Assembly: GCF_000305785.2 (NCBI RefSeq)
Contig: NC_018868.3
Location: 4,138,270-4,202,269 of the forward strand
DNA from: Simiduia agarivorans SA1 = DSM 21679
GTDB lineage: Bacteria > Pseudomonadota > Gammaproteobacteria > Pseudomonadales > Cellvibrionaceae
DNA length: 64,000 nt
Reading direction: 5' to 3'
Shown here: one piece after another, positions 1 to 8,609 of the stretch
Layout: each line of letters starts with the position of its first letter
Position numbering within the stretch: the stretch's first letter is position 1
The notes under the pieces: model-generated
Databases searched by the model: none
The model's input: only the letters and a program-made list of their open reading frames with translations
What the model was told of the DNA's origin: nothing
Made by a program: the position numbers and the translations under genes

Positions 1-50
1 TGCGCTTCTATCTCAGCTCTGATCTGGGCTTTGGTTTTTAGCGGTTTCAT
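1..50 (-). CDS. Possible 5' end of a gene leaving the left edge
   Basis: On the minus strand an ATG at 50-48 opens a frame that stays open to the window edge and encodes a charged N-terminus beginning MKPLKTKAQIRAEIEA. Lys/Glu-rich helices of this type begin many small nucleic-acid-associated proteins of gammaproteobacteria, for example SutA-like proteins, but 16 residues are too few to name a family. No clear Shine-Dalgarno sequence precedes the ATG. The call rests only on the open frame and the plausible amino-acid composition. Confidence 0.35.
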   Translation of the reverse strand, partial: MKPLKTKAQIRAEIEA

Positions 51-208
51 GCTGGGTGACAGGGAGAATGAGTACTAAAGTAGTCGGGCAATCTGCTAGA
101 TTAGCCCAATGCCGGTGTGTCGTACAGCATGGGGCGCCGCGAGACGCTGATTTGCGGTTGCAATGGCGCCACGATTGGCAGGCCGGAAACAATAACAGGA
201 GGGTGCAA

Positions 209-598
209 ATGACAGGTATTAATTGGGTGGCATGGGGTGCGGCCACGCTCAGTTGTTTTGTGTTGGGTGGCATCTGGTACGGCCCCTTGTTCGGTCGTGC
301 CTGGATGGCGCTGGTGGGTATTTCGGAGCAGGCGATTCAGCAGGCCAATATGGCTAAAATCTACGGCACGACATTTGTGTTGCAGGCGGCGGCCGCGTTT
401 ATGTTAGCGCAGGCCATGGGCCCCGATGCGCATTGGCTGTTGGGATTGCACTGGGGCTTGATGGCCGGCGTCTGGGTGGCCATTGCATTCGGTGTGGGTT
501 ATCTGTTCGAGCAGCGCCCGTTTAAACTGTGGGCCATCAATGCCGGTTACAACCTGTGCAGTTTTGCCGTAATGGGAACAATTTTAGGCGCCTGGTAA
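209..598 (+). CDS. DUF1761 family small membrane protein
   Basis: A 129-residue integral membrane protein with about four hydrophobic helices and the GGIWYGPLFG element typical of DUF1761 proteins near residues 18-27. The start at 209 is chosen because a strong AGGAGGG ribosome-binding site lies at 197-203; the longer frame that begins at 56 has no such site and a non-hydrophobic, low-quality extension. The family has no established function. It stands alone upstream of an acetyltransferase gene with its own start signals. Confidence 0.8.
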   Translation: MTGINWVAWGAATLSCFVLGGIWYGPLFGRAWMALVGISEQAIQQANMAKIYGTTFVLQAAAAFMLAQAMGPDAHWLLGLHWGLMAGVWVAIAFGVGYLFEQRPFKLWAINAGYNLCSFAVMGTILGAW

Positions 599-638
599 TC
601 AGCCTGGCGCGGATTCAGACACTACTAAGGATGGATAC

Positions 639-1070
639 GTGATCAAGTTAGCCACAACCGACAGTGAGATTCAGGGTTGCTTCCCGGTCATGGCGCAATT
701 ACGCCCGCACCTGCTGGCAAACCGCTTTCTCGCAACTGTGCGGCAAATGCAGAAAGAGGGCTACCTGTTGGCGATGCTGCAAGCCGACAGCGGCGTGGCG
801 GCAGTGGCCGGCTTTCGGGTTGCCACCAATTTGCACCTGGGGCGCTATCTTTATGTGGATGATCTGGTCACAGACCAGACCAGGCGCTCGCAAGGCTACG
901 GCGAGGAAATACTTGCCTGGCTGGAAGCCTATGCCCGCGTTCAGGGCTGTGCCTATCTGCACCTCGACAGTGGCACCCAGCGGGCGCAGGCCCATAAATT
1001 CTATTTTGCCCAGGGCATGACCATCAGCAGCTACCATTTCCTGAAGCCATTGGTACAACAACCCGATTGA
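639..1070 (+). CDS. GNAT family N-acetyltransferase
   Basis: A 143-residue GNAT-fold acetyltransferase expected to transfer an acetyl group from acetyl-CoA to an unidentified amine. The acetyl-CoA pyrophosphate-binding loop is visible as RRSQGYG at residues 82-88, preceded by the YVDDLVT strand and followed by the YLHLDSGTQRAQAHKFY region that ends in the usual F-Y-x-x-x-G-M motif. The start is a GTG at 639 with TAAGGA 8-14 bases upstream; the ATG at 631 is closed by a stop after three codons. The substrate cannot be inferred from context. Confidence 0.85.
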   Translation: MIKLATTDSEIQGCFPVMAQLRPHLLANRFLATVRQMQKEGYLLAMLQADSGVAAVAGFRVATNLHLGRYLYVDDLVTDQTRRSQGYGEEILAWLEAYARVQGCAYLHLDSGTQRAQAHKFYFAQGMTISSYHFLKPLVQQPD

Positions 1071-1150
1071 TGGCATTTGCACCAACGGCGAGTTGCCCCA
1101 TCCCGCCGCTATTGGGATAATGCCGCCTTTTGCCCGGGGCATACTTTCTG

Positions 1151-2614
1151 ATGAATTTTACTTGGCGACATTGCCTGCATTCGCCGCTTGCCACGCCGGT
1201 TATTCTGGCGTTGTTTGCGGTGGTTCATCTTTTGGTGGCGCCCTTGTCCGGTCTGGGTGTGGACGAGGCCCATTATGCGCTGTATGGGCGCTTCCCGGAT
1301 TGGAGTTATTTTGATCATCCGCCCATGGTGGGCTGGATTCATTGGCTGTTCCTGCATGGCGGCGACTCCGCTTTTTGGGTCCGGCTGCCGGCACTGGTCC
1401 TGTGGCTGTGTATCTTCTGGCAACTGAAGTACCTCACTCAGGCGCTGTATCACTCGGTTGCCACCGCCAATCTGGCCGTGTTGCTGGCCGCCAGCGCGCC
1501 CCTGGTGCAGGTGCTCGGCTTCGGTCTGGTGCCGGATACGCCACTCATTTTGTGCGCGTTGCTGTTGGCGCGGCTGGTGCTGGCCATCGACCAGAGCAAT
1601 GGTGCACGACTTACGCACTGGTTGCTGTTGGGCGTTTTGCTGGGCCTTGCCGGTCTCAGTAAATACACTGCGGTATTTTCGGCGCTGGCATTGTTGTGGG
1701 TCTTGTCCAGCTACCGGCGGTTTGCCTGGCTGGCGAGTCCCGGGCCCTGGTTGGCGGTGGTCGTTGCCGCGGTTGTGGTTGCGCCGGTATTTTGGTGGAA
1801 CTGGACGCACGATTGGGTGTCTTTTGAATACCAGTTCAATCACGGTGCCAAAGGCGAGTGGCAGGGCGCCAAGAGTCTGCGCTATGCCGTCATCTTACTG
1901 TTGTCCTATGGACCCCTGTGGGTATTTGCCGCGTTAGCGGGTGCCCGCACCTTGCCTGCAACCGGCGCCATCGCGGCCAGTTTTTTACGGGTGTCGGCAT
2001 TGCTGTTGCTGATCACTGCGCTGTGGTCTGCTGGCAATGGCGAGGATCTGCCCCATTGGACAGCCATGGCCTGGGTCCTGTTGGCGCCATTTGCCGCTGC
2101 CCGGTTACGGTCTGTGTCAGCGGCTGGCGCAAAGCTGCTGGTGGGATTGGGTGCGGTCTACCTGGTGCTGGTCAACGGCGTACTGTGGTTGTTGCTGATT
2201 GCGCCGCCACTGGCGTCGGAACCAAAACTGGCGCCTGCAGTGCGGGATTTGCACGGCTGGGAGCCTGCGGCGCAGCGCCTGCTGGATTTGCGCGACAGTC
2301 GGGCGCCGGGTGCCCAGCTGTGGGTACGGAATTGGACGGAAGGCAGCCGGATGGCCTGGTACACCCAAATGCCCGTGCGGGTTTTGTCGGACAAAACCAG
2401 TCAGTTCTCGCTCTGGTGGGGCGAGCCTGTGGCGCCAGCGATTCTGGTGCGCGCGGAAAAACGCATGCCGCGGGATACCACCCTGAAAATACCGGAGCAC
2501 CTCGATTGCAGGCTGATCGATACGCTGGATTTTAAAATGCAGGCGGTGACGGTGAATGTTTATCTTTATTACTTGTGTGCCACAGCACCCGCCAATGAGG
2601 AATTGAACCCATGA
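1151..2614 (+). CDS. ArnT/PMT-like (GT39/GT83) membrane glycosyltransferase
   Basis: A polytopic membrane protein of about 487 residues. After the first helix it carries the acidic GVDEAHYALYG motif (Asp38, Glu39) followed by a YFDHPPM loop, the signature of dolichol/undecaprenyl-phosphate-sugar transferases of the PMT/ArnT superfamily. Members move a sugar from an undecaprenyl-phosphate carrier to a periplasmic acceptor such as lipid A or protein. A TTG 21 bases further upstream would add seven residues; the ATG is preferred. It overlaps the next gene (stop and start share ATGA), so it is almost certainly translationally coupled to the PAP2-GtrA fusion. Acceptor and sugar are unknown. Confidence 0.8.
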   Translation: MNFTWRHCLHSPLATPVILALFAVVHLLVAPLSGLGVDEAHYALYGRFPDWSYFDHPPMVGWIHWLFLHGGDSAFWVRLPALVLWLCIFWQLKYLTQALYHSVATANLAVLLAASAPLVQVLGFGLVPDTPLILCALLLARLVLAIDQSNGARLTHWLLLGVLLGLAGLSKYTAVFSALALLWVLSSYRRFAWLASPGPWLAVVVAAVVVAPVFWWNWTHDWVSFEYQFNHGAKGEWQGAKSLRYAVILLLSYGPLWVFAALAGARTLPATGAIAASFLRVSALLLLITALWSAGNGEDLPHWTAMAWVLLAPFAAARLRSVSAAGAKLLVGLGAVYLVLVNGVLWLLLIAPPLASEPKLAPAVRDLHGWEPAAQRLLDLRDSRAPGAQLWVRNWTEGSRMAWYTQMPVRVLSDKTSQFSLWWGEPVAPAILVRAEKRMPRDTTLKIPEHLDCRLIDTLDFKMQAVTVNVYLYYLCATAPANEELNP

Positions 2615-3897
2615 CGGCCATGCTCCAAGCCCAGCCCAACCCGGGCAACTTGTTCGGGCTTTTGTCTGCGCCCAGTGTGCCCGAGCACCGGCCAGGGTTG
2701 GAAAACTGCCTGTTGGCGCTGGCAGTGGTGGCCATGGCAGCCGGCTTTGCGCTGTTCAGCGTAGAGAGCTGGAATCAGGCATTGTTTCTGTCTATCAATC
2801 AGGCCTTCAGCGGGTTGACCCCTGATCAGCGCGCGCTGCTCACGGTGCTGGGCGATGGCTCGGTGGCTGCCTGTCTCGCCATCGGGGTGTTTATCCGCAA
2901 CCCGCGCGCATTGGCGTACATTTTCCTGGCGGCCGTATTGGCCGGCATTCTGATTCAGGTGCCCAAACACTGGTTTGATGCTGCCCGGCCGCCGGCGGTT
3001 TTGGATATGGCGCTGTTTGATGTGGTGGGCAAGGCATACAAATCCAACAGTTTTCCTTCCGGCCACAGTGGCACCGCCTGGTTAGCGGCGGCGTTGGTGG
3101 CGCTGTCTATTCGTCAGCGTCTGGTGACGCTGGGCGTGTTGGGTCTGGGGGCGCTGGGCGCGTTGTCGCGCATTATGGTGGGCGTGCACTGGCCTGCCGA
3201 TGTGATGGCCGGCAGCAGCATTGGTATTTTCGTGGCGGTGTTCATTTATCGCCAGTTTGCCGGTCGGCCGGTGGAAATTGCCCGCTGGGGGCAATGGCTG
3301 CTGGCGGTATTGCTATTGTTGGTGAGCGTGAACGGATTTCTGCACAACACCGGCTACGAACAGTACCAGGGGGTGACGGCGTTTCGTTGGATTGCGTCCG
3401 GTCTGGCGGCCGGCGCAGCATTGTTTCTGTTTGCGCAATTGCTTTGGCCTGTGGCGGAATGGGTGGCGCAGCGGTTGTTCAAGGAATCTGCCAGTCGCGC
3501 GCTGTCGCGGGTATTCAAATTTGGCATGGTGGGTGGCAGCGGCTTTGTGGTGGATATGACGCTTTACGCCTTGTTTTACAGCTGGCTTGGCATGAACTTA
3601 CTGGTGGCGCGCTCCATCGCCTATTGGCTGACCTCGAGCTGGAACTGGTACCTGAACCGGGTGTTTACCTTCAAGGATGCGGATAACGATCGCAAACGCG
3701 TGCAGTGGGCCAAGTACCTGCTGATGTGTCTGATCAGCTTTGTCCCCAGTATGGGCACATTCTACGGGCTGACGACCAGCGTGCCATTTTTCGCCGAACA
3801 CAGCCAGTTGGCGCTTATTCTAGGGGTTATTGCGGGCGCGCTGTTTAATTATGTGGTTGCCGGTTTTTTGATTTTTAAAGTTTACGGCAAAGATTAA
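2611..3897 (+). CDS. PAP2 phosphatase-GtrA flippase fusion protein
   Basis: A 428-residue membrane protein with two recognisable halves. Residues about 35-215 form a PAP2 lipid-phosphate phosphatase: motif 1 runs K119 to P127 (ending ARPP), motif 2 is FPSGH (148-152), and motif 3 has SR at 186-187 with His193 and Asp197. Residues about 300-425 form a GtrA domain with FGMVGGSGFVVD and WNWYLNRVFTF, the family thought to flip undecaprenyl-phosphate sugars. Four nucleotides overlap the upstream PMT-like transferase, and a GT9 gene follows. The inferred role is carrier flipping plus dephosphorylation or recycling for periplasmic glycosylation. All PAP2 catalytic residues are present. The fusion is unusual, since the two activities are normally separate genes. 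Confidence 0.85.
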   Translation: MTAMLQAQPNPGNLFGLLSAPSVPEHRPGLENCLLALAVVAMAAGFALFSVESWNQALFLSINQAFSGLTPDQRALLTVLGDGSVAACLAIGVFIRNPRALAYIFLAAVLAGILIQVPKHWFDAARPPAVLDMALFDVVGKAYKSNSFPSGHSGTAWLAAALVALSIRQRLVTLGVLGLGALGALSRIMVGVHWPADVMAGSSIGIFVAVFIYRQFAGRPVEIARWGQWLLAVLLLLVSVNGFLHNTGYEQYQGVTAFRWIASGLAAGAALFLFAQLLWPVAEWVAQRLFKESASRALSRVFKFGMVGGSGFVVDMTLYALFYSWLGMNLLVARSIAYWLTSSWNWYLNRVFTFKDADNDRKRVQWAKYLLMCLISFVPSMGTFYGLTTSVPFFAEHSQLALILGVIAGALFNYVVAGFLIFKVYGKD

Positions 3898-3927
3898 TTT
3901 GCTGATCAACACAAGAGAGCGTAACAA

Positions 3928-5151
3928 ATGAAAGTGGATACCATGCGCAAGATTGACCGCTATGCGGGCATTCCATTGTGCTTTGTGTTGTCGGTGTGGT
4001 TTAGTCTGTGGCAGCTGATATTTCGCCCGGCCAAAAAAGCGGCGAAAAATGTCCTGTTTCTTGAGCTGTCCGAAATGGGCAGTGCCATTATTGCAGACCC
4101 GGCATTGCGCTACGTGAAAGAGCAGCCAGGCGCCCAGGTGTTTTTTGCTATCTTCAAGAAAAACGTGGGCAGCTTGCATCTGTTGAATACCATTCCGGAA
4201 AAAAATCTGTTCACCTTCCGTGAGGACAATTTATTCACGCTGGTGTGGGATACGCTGCGCTTCATGGTGTGGTGCCGTCGCAACGACATCGATACCGTGA
4301 TTGATATGGAGATGTTTTCCCGTGTGTCGGCCTTGCTGTCGCGGGTGACCGGCGCAGTCAATCTGATTGGTTTTGTGGCCTATCACAGCGAAGGCTTGTA
4401 CCGGGGTAATTTTCTCACCCGGCCGGTGGTTTACAACGCGCATCAGCATATCGCCAAAAATTTCATGGCCCTGTCGCACACCGCGATGATGCAGGAAGAG
4501 CAGTTACCTTTCTGCAAGTCGCTGATTCGCGACGAGGATATTGTGCTGGCCCAGGCACCACGGGATGAACAGGCCATCGCGCGCATCCACGCGACCTTGC
4601 AGTCGCTGAGCCCGGATTATCAACCGGGCCAGCGCGTGGTGCTGATCAACCCGAACGCCAGCGACCTGTTGCCACAACGCCGCTGGCCGGCCGAGCATTT
4701 CCAGGCAGTGATCGAAAACCTGCTGGCACGCTACGACGACATATTGATCGTCATTACCGGCGCGCCGGGTGAATTTGCCGGTGCAGAAGCATTGAAGAAC
4801 GCGGTGGATCATCCGCGCTGTGTAAACAGTGCCGGCAAGTTTGCCTTCAAAGAATTGGTGCCGCTGTATTTTGTGGCCGACATGATGCTCACCAACGATT
4901 CCGGCCCCGGGCATTTCTCGGCGGTGACGCCACTGCGTACCTTTGTCATTTTCGGACCGGAAACGCCGGCGCTCTACAGTTCACTGGGTAATTCCACGGC
5001 GCTTTACCTGGGGCTGGCGTGTTCTCCCTGCGTCAGTGCCGCCAATCACCGCAAGACCGATTGTGTTGATAATCGCTGCGTGAAAGATTTGTTGCCGGCG
5101 CAGGCGCTGGCAGCGATTCATCCCCATCTCGATCGGATAGCGGCTCAATAA
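3928..5151 (+). CDS. Glycosyltransferase family 9 (heptosyltransferase-like)
   Basis: A 407-residue protein with the GT-B layout of ADP-heptose:LPS heptosyltransferases. An N-terminal hydrophobic segment (about residues 15-30) is followed by the [13 protein letters not shown] strand-loop equivalent to the start of WaaF/WaaC proteins. The C-terminal half contains [28 protein letters not shown] and the donor-site region [24 protein letters not shown] with the typical D-S-G-x-x-H pattern. A cysteine-rich [15 protein letters not shown] segment near the C-terminus is also common in these proteins. It lies 30 bases after the PAP2-GtrA gene and probably belongs to the same LPS or envelope-glycan unit. 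The membrane anchor is atypical for WaaF. Confidence 0.85.
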   Translation: MKVDTMRKIDRYAGIPLCFVLSVWFSLWQLIFRPAKKAAKNVLFLELSEMGSAIIADPALRYVKEQPGAQVFFAIFKKNVGSLHLLNTIPEKNLFTFREDNLFTLVWDTLRFMVWCRRNDIDTVIDMEMFSRVSALLSRVTGAVNLIGFVAYHSEGLYRGNFLTRPVVYNAHQHIAKNFMALSHTAMMQEEQLPFCKSLIRDEDIVLAQAPRDEQAIARIHATLQSLSPDYQPGQRVVLINPNASDLLPQRRWPAEHFQAVIENLLARYDDILIVITGAPGEFAGAEALKNAVDHPRCVNSAGKFAFKELVPLYFVADMMLTNDSGPGHFSAVTPLRTFVIFGPETPALYSSLGNSTALYLGLACSPCVSAANHRKTDCVDNRCVKDLLPAQALAAIHPHLDRIAAQ

Positions 5152-5162
5152 GGAGTACTTCC

Positions 5163-5546
5163 ATGCGCTTTCTTCACACCATGTTACGCGTTGGCGACCT
5201 GCAGGCATCCATCCGTTTCTATACCGACGTCATGGGAATGCGTTTGCTGCGCCAGAAAGATTACCCGGACGGCAAATTCACGCTGGCATTTCTGGGCTAC
5301 GGCGAAGAAAGCGACACCACGGTGCTGGAGTTGACCCACAATTGGGATACGGCCAGCTATGAATTGGGTAACGGTTTCGGCCACCTCGCTATCGCCGTCG
5401 ATGATGTCTACGCGGCCTGTGAAAAAATCCGCGCCGCCGGTGGCAAAATCGTGCGCGAGCCGGGCCCCATGAAACACGGTACGACCATTCTGGCCTTTGT
5501 TGAGGACCCGGATGGGTACAAGCTCGAACTGCTGTCGGAAAAGTAA
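5163..5546 (+). CDS. gloA: Lactoylglutathione lyase (glyoxalase I)
   Basis: A 127-residue single-module glyoxalase I, which isomerises the methylglyoxal-glutathione hemithioacetal to S-lactoylglutathione in the cytoplasm. The sequence has the expected metal ligands in order: a His in the opening [10 protein letters not shown], a Glu in VLELTHNW, a His in [11 protein letters not shown] and a Glu in YKLELL at the C-terminus. The length matches the bacterial nickel-type enzymes. The ATG has AAGGAG 8 bases upstream. It follows the GT9 gene by 11 bases and is closed by a strong terminator, so it may end that transcript. Confidence 0.95.
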   Translation: MRFLHTMLRVGDLQASIRFYTDVMGMRLLRQKDYPDGKFTLAFLGYGEESDTTVLELTHNWDTASYELGNGFGHLAIAVDDVYAACEKIRAAGGKIVREPGPMKHGTTILAFVEDPDGYKLELLSEK

Positions 5547-5562
5547 GTCGATTGTGTGATGC

Positions 5563-5590
5563 AAGCCGGTTGGGAACCAACCGGCTTTTT
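5563..5590 (+). terminator. Rho-independent terminator after gloA
   Basis: AGCCGGTTGG and CCAACCGGCT form a perfect 10-bp stem around a GAA loop, followed by a run of T. It separates gloA from the cyclic-nucleotide-binding gene. Confidence 0.9.
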
Positions 5591-5747
5591 TTATGTCTGA
5601 GCTATGACGTTGTTGTGTCATCTGCGCGATTGCGGATTGAACACAACCCACACTGAATCGGCCAAGGGGGATCACCCGTTGACATGTTTTGATGCTGGCA
5701 CCCTGCGCGATTGGCGCTCCGATGGTCATCGTGGCCACACACGGTAT

Positions 5748-6218
5748 ATGGCGGGCTATGTCCAGCCCCGGGTGAAGGACGCGGCGTTGTTCGGTGGTAT
5801 TGACGAGTCGGACATGCCGGCCCTGCTGGGCTATTGTTATCTGCGAACCTTGCGCCCAGGCGACGCGGTATACCGCACGGGAGATTTGCCTGCAGCGATA
5901 TACCTGGTGCTCAGTGGTCGCGTTGAGTTGCGCCTGGAGTCGCCTTTCGGGCAGGTGGTGAAAGAATCATTGGCGCTGGGCTCTAGCTTTGGCGATGTGG
6001 CGTTGTTGGGTGTTCAGCCCCATTCAGATGCGGCCTTTTGTGTGGAGGCCGGCGAAGTGCTGGCCTTGTCTGTACAAGCATTCGCACAGTTGAACCGGGA
6101 TAATCCCGCGCTGTTCACCCACCTGTTGCTCAATCTTTCCCGCGATGTCAGTCGCCGCCTCATGCGCCACGATCAGGACTACACTGAGTGGGTCGGGGCC
6201 CGCAGTTCCATCAGCTGA
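5748..6218 (+). CDS. Cyclic nucleotide-binding (Crp-type sensor) domain protein
   Basis: A protein of about 156 residues that is almost entirely a cNMP-binding beta-roll. It shows [27 protein letters not shown], the phosphate-binding-cassette-like stretch [11 protein letters not shown] and a C-terminal helix with [16 protein letters not shown]. No helix-turn-helix follows, so it is a stand-alone sensor rather than a Crp-type regulator. The start is uncertain: an upstream ATG at 5604 would add 48 poorly conserved residues, and neither has a clear ribosome-binding site. The canonical arginine of the cAMP site is not evident, so ligand binding is unproven. It precedes a SulP transporter gene. 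Confidence 0.75.
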   Translation: MAGYVQPRVKDAALFGGIDESDMPALLGYCYLRTLRPGDAVYRTGDLPAAIYLVLSGRVELRLESPFGQVVKESLALGSSFGDVALLGVQPHSDAAFCVEAGEVLALSVQAFAQLNRDNPALFTHLLLNLSRDVSRRLMRHDQDYTEWVGARSSIS

Positions 6219-6225
6219 TCAATTC

Positions 6226-6254
6226 TTGGTCTGATAACACCTATCTGTTAGTAT
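6226..6254 (+). promoter_or_regulatory. Predicted sigma-70 promoter of the SulP gene
   Basis: A TTGGTC -35 element (6226-6231) and TAGTAT -10 element (6249-6254) are separated by 17 bases. This places transcription start near 6261, about 23 bases before the ATG at 6284. Assigned by eye only. Confidence 0.5.
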
Positions 6255-6283
6255 GCGCGCCCTTTAAACGCATTGGGGTACGC

Positions 6284-7846
6284 ATGTTTAATCTCATCAA
6301 TGGGGCCGAGTCCAACGTCAAAAACGACATTCTGTCGGGCACGACCGTGGCACTGGCCTTGGTGCCAGAGGCGGTGGCCTTTGCATTTGTGGCGGGTGTC
6401 GAACCCATGGTGGGGCTTTATGCGGCCTTTATGATGGGCCTGCTGACCGCCGTATTCGGCGGCCGGCCGGGTATGATTTCAGGCGCGACCGGCGCCACCG
6501 CGGTGGTGATGATCAGCCTGGTGGCCGAACACGGCGTGCAATACCTGTTTGCCATGGTGGTGTTGGCCGGTGTGCTGCAGATCACCGCCGGTGTCTGCCG
6601 GCTGGGCAAGTTTATCCGCATGGTGCCGTACCCTGTGATGCTGGGTTTTGTGAATGGCCTGGCCATTGTGATTTTCCTGGCGCAAATGGGCCAATTCATG
6701 TTGCGCGGTGCCGATGGCGAGATGCACTGGCTGCAGGGCGAGATGCTCTACACCATGGGCATCCTGATTGCGATCACCATGGCGATCATGCACTTCCTGC
6801 CCAAAATTACCCAAGCCGTACCCGCCGGTCTGGTGGCCATTATTGCGGTCACCCTGGCGGTACTGGGACTGGATCTGGAAGCGCGCACGGTCATTGATTT
6901 TGTGCGCGACATGCTGCCACCGGAACAAGCGGCCACCGCCACACTCAAAGGTGAGTTGCCGAGTTTTGCGATTCCCGCCGTGCCATTCACCTGGGAGACG
7001 CTGGCGATTATTTTCCCTTACGCTGCCATCATTGCCGCCATCGGTCTGATTGAATCCCTGCTGACGCTGTCGCTGATCGATGAAATCACCGATACCCGTG
7101 GCAACAGCAACCGCGAGTGCGTGGGCCAGGGCATTGCCAACACCGTTAATGGCTTCTTCGGCGGCATGGGCGGCTGCGCCATGATCGGCCAGAGCATGAT
7201 CAATATTAATTCCGGTGGGCGCGGGCGCTTGTCCGGTATCACCGCAGCTGTGGTGTTGCTGGCGTTCATTCTGTTCGGCGCCAAATACATCGAAATGATT
7301 CCGCTGGCGGCGTTGGTGGGCATCATGTTCATGGTGGTGCTGGGCACGTTTGAATGGTCGAGTTTCCGGATCATCAAAAAAATTCCGCGTTCCGATGCAC
7401 TGATCCTGATTCTGGTGTCGGGTGTGACCGTGGCATTTGATCTGGCGATTGCGGTGATTGTGGGCGTTATCGTGTCGGCACTGGTATTCGCCTGGCAGCA
7501 CGCCAAGCACATCAATGTGGTCACCTATCTGGACGATCAGGGCTACAAAGTCTACGAATTGCGCGGTCCTATTTTCTTCGGCTCGGTGGCCAACTTCAAA
7601 GAGCTGTTCGACCCGCACAATGACCCGGAGCACGTGGTGATTGAATTCCAGCGCTCGCGTGTGGCCGACCACTCTGCACTGGAGGCCATCGACAGTCTGG
7701 CCGACAAATACCGCGCGCAGGGCAAAACGTTGCATTTGCGGCATTTGTCGAAAGACTGCGTATCACTATTGCGGCGCGCGGGCGACCTGGTGGAGGTCAA
7801 TCTGCTGGAAGACCCGAATTATCGCGTGGCCGTTGATCACACCTGA
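6284..7846 (+). CDS. SulP family inorganic anion transporter
   Basis: A 520-residue SLC26/SulP permease. The N-terminal part is a 14-helix-type membrane domain with the family motif [23 protein letters not shown] near residues 23-45. The C-terminal region from about residue 410 is a cytoplasmic STAS domain ([15 protein letters not shown] and [15 protein letters not shown]). SulP proteins exchange or symport sulfate, bicarbonate or dicarboxylates; the substrate cannot be read here. The ATG at 6284 is favoured over a further-upstream frame extension because a plausible promoter ends at 6254. It follows the cNMP-binding gene and is closed by a terminator. Confidence 0.92.
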   Translation: MFNLINGAESNVKNDILSGTTVALALVPEAVAFAFVAGVEPMVGLYAAFMMGLLTAVFGGRPGMISGATGATAVVMISLVAEHGVQYLFAMVVLAGVLQITAGVCRLGKFIRMVPYPVMLGFVNGLAIVIFLAQMGQFMLRGADGEMHWLQGEMLYTMGILIAITMAIMHFLPKITQAVPAGLVAIIAVTLAVLGLDLEARTVIDFVRDMLPPEQAATATLKGELPSFAIPAVPFTWETLAIIFPYAAIIAAIGLIESLLTLSLIDEITDTRGNSNRECVGQGIANTVNGFFGGMGGCAMIGQSMININSGGRGRLSGITAAVVLLAFILFGAKYIEMIPLAALVGIMFMVVLGTFEWSSFRIIKKIPRSDALILILVSGVTVAFDLAIAVIVGVIVSALVFAWQHAKHINVVTYLDDQGYKVYELRGPIFFGSVANFKELFDPHNDPEHVVIEFQRSRVADHSALEAIDSLADKYRAQGKTLHLRHLSKDCVSLLRRAGDLVEVNLLEDPNYRVAVDHT

Positions 7847-7863
7847 TCGCAGATTGCGTTATC

Positions 7864-7891
7864 AAAAGCCGGCGTAAACGCCGGCTTTTTT
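7864..7891 (+). terminator. Rho-independent terminator after the SulP gene
   Basis: AAAAGCCGGCG and CGCCGGCTTTT form an 11-bp stem around TAAA, with a T-run on the + strand side. The symmetry means it could also work on the minus strand. Confidence 0.9.
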
Positions 7892-7967
7892 GTATCTGCC
7901 GTGTTTGCTGCTTGATTTATGGTTTTATCCCCACGCATAGTGAGCCGTCAATCCTAGGAGAATGCCC

Positions 7968-8609
7968 ATGCCACCGATAGAAGTGCTTGTGAGTTTTACC
8001 TTTGCTGCGCTGCTGCTGAATTTATCGCCCGGGCCGAGCAATCTGTATGTGATGGCGCGGTCGCTGGCACAGGGGCCTGAGGCCGGCTTCGTGGCGGCTG
8101 CGGGTTTAGCTGCGGGCAGTTTGGTGCATGTGTTGGCGGCGAGCGTGGGCCTGGCTGCCGTATTTTTATATGCGCCGGTGTTGTTTACAGCGGTGAAGCT
8201 GGTGGGTGCCGCGTATCTGTTGTATCTGGGCGTGCAGTATTTACGCAGCCAGCCCGACCTGTCGGTGGGGCAGTCGGCAAAGCGCAGCAATGGCCGGATT
8301 TTCCGCGAGAGTTTCCTGGTCGAGGCCACGAACCCCAAGACCGCACTGTTCTTTTTGGCACTGTTGCCGCAATTTGCCGACGCGAGCTACGGCCCGCTGG
8401 GGCCACAGTTGCTGGTGTTGGGATTGATTGTCACCCTGTCCGCTGTGCCCTGTGACATCATCGTCGCCTTGGGCGCAAGCCGCGTGCGCCGCTGGCTGGC
8501 CGCGCATCCGCGCGCGCCGTTGATTCAGGAGCGGGTGTCCGGTGGCATTCTGGTGGCGTTGGCCATGTTTATCGTAGGCGAGGAGGCAGTAGCACAATGG
8601 CAATCATGA
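7968..8609 (+). CDS. LysE/RhtB family amino-acid exporter
   Basis: A 213-residue inner-membrane exporter of the LysE/RhtB superfamily with about six helices. The N-terminal family motif LLNLSPGPSNLYVMARSLAQG is present near residues 17-37, along with the FLVEATNPKTALFFLALLPQF segment in the middle. Members export amino acids, homoserine lactones or related small solutes; the substrate is not assignable. The second ATG (7968) is chosen because AGGAG lies at 7956-7960; the first ATG at 7962 would be only one base from it. It overlaps the start of the following M20 peptidase gene by 13 bases, so the two may be coupled, with peptidase products a possible substrate. Confidence 0.85.
   Translation: MPPIEVLVSFTFAALLLNLSPGPSNLYVMARSLAQGPEAGFVAAAGLAAGSLVHVLAASVGLAAVFLYAPVLFTAVKLVGAAYLLYLGVQYLRSQPDLSVGQSAKRSNGRIFRESFLVEATNPKTALFFLALLPQFADASYGPLGPQLLVLGLIVTLSAVPCDIIVALGASRVRRWLAAHPRAPLIQERVSGGILVALAMFIVGEEAVAQWQS

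Noticed and set aside
1130-1150. Upstream TTG start of the ArnT-like gene
   Set aside because: Adds seven residues without a ribosome-binding site; not excluded but less likely than the ATG at 1151.
6479-7744. Long minus-strand frame opposite the SulP gene
   Set aside because: His/Gln-rich antisense shadow of a GC-biased coding gene whose own strand carries a clear family match.
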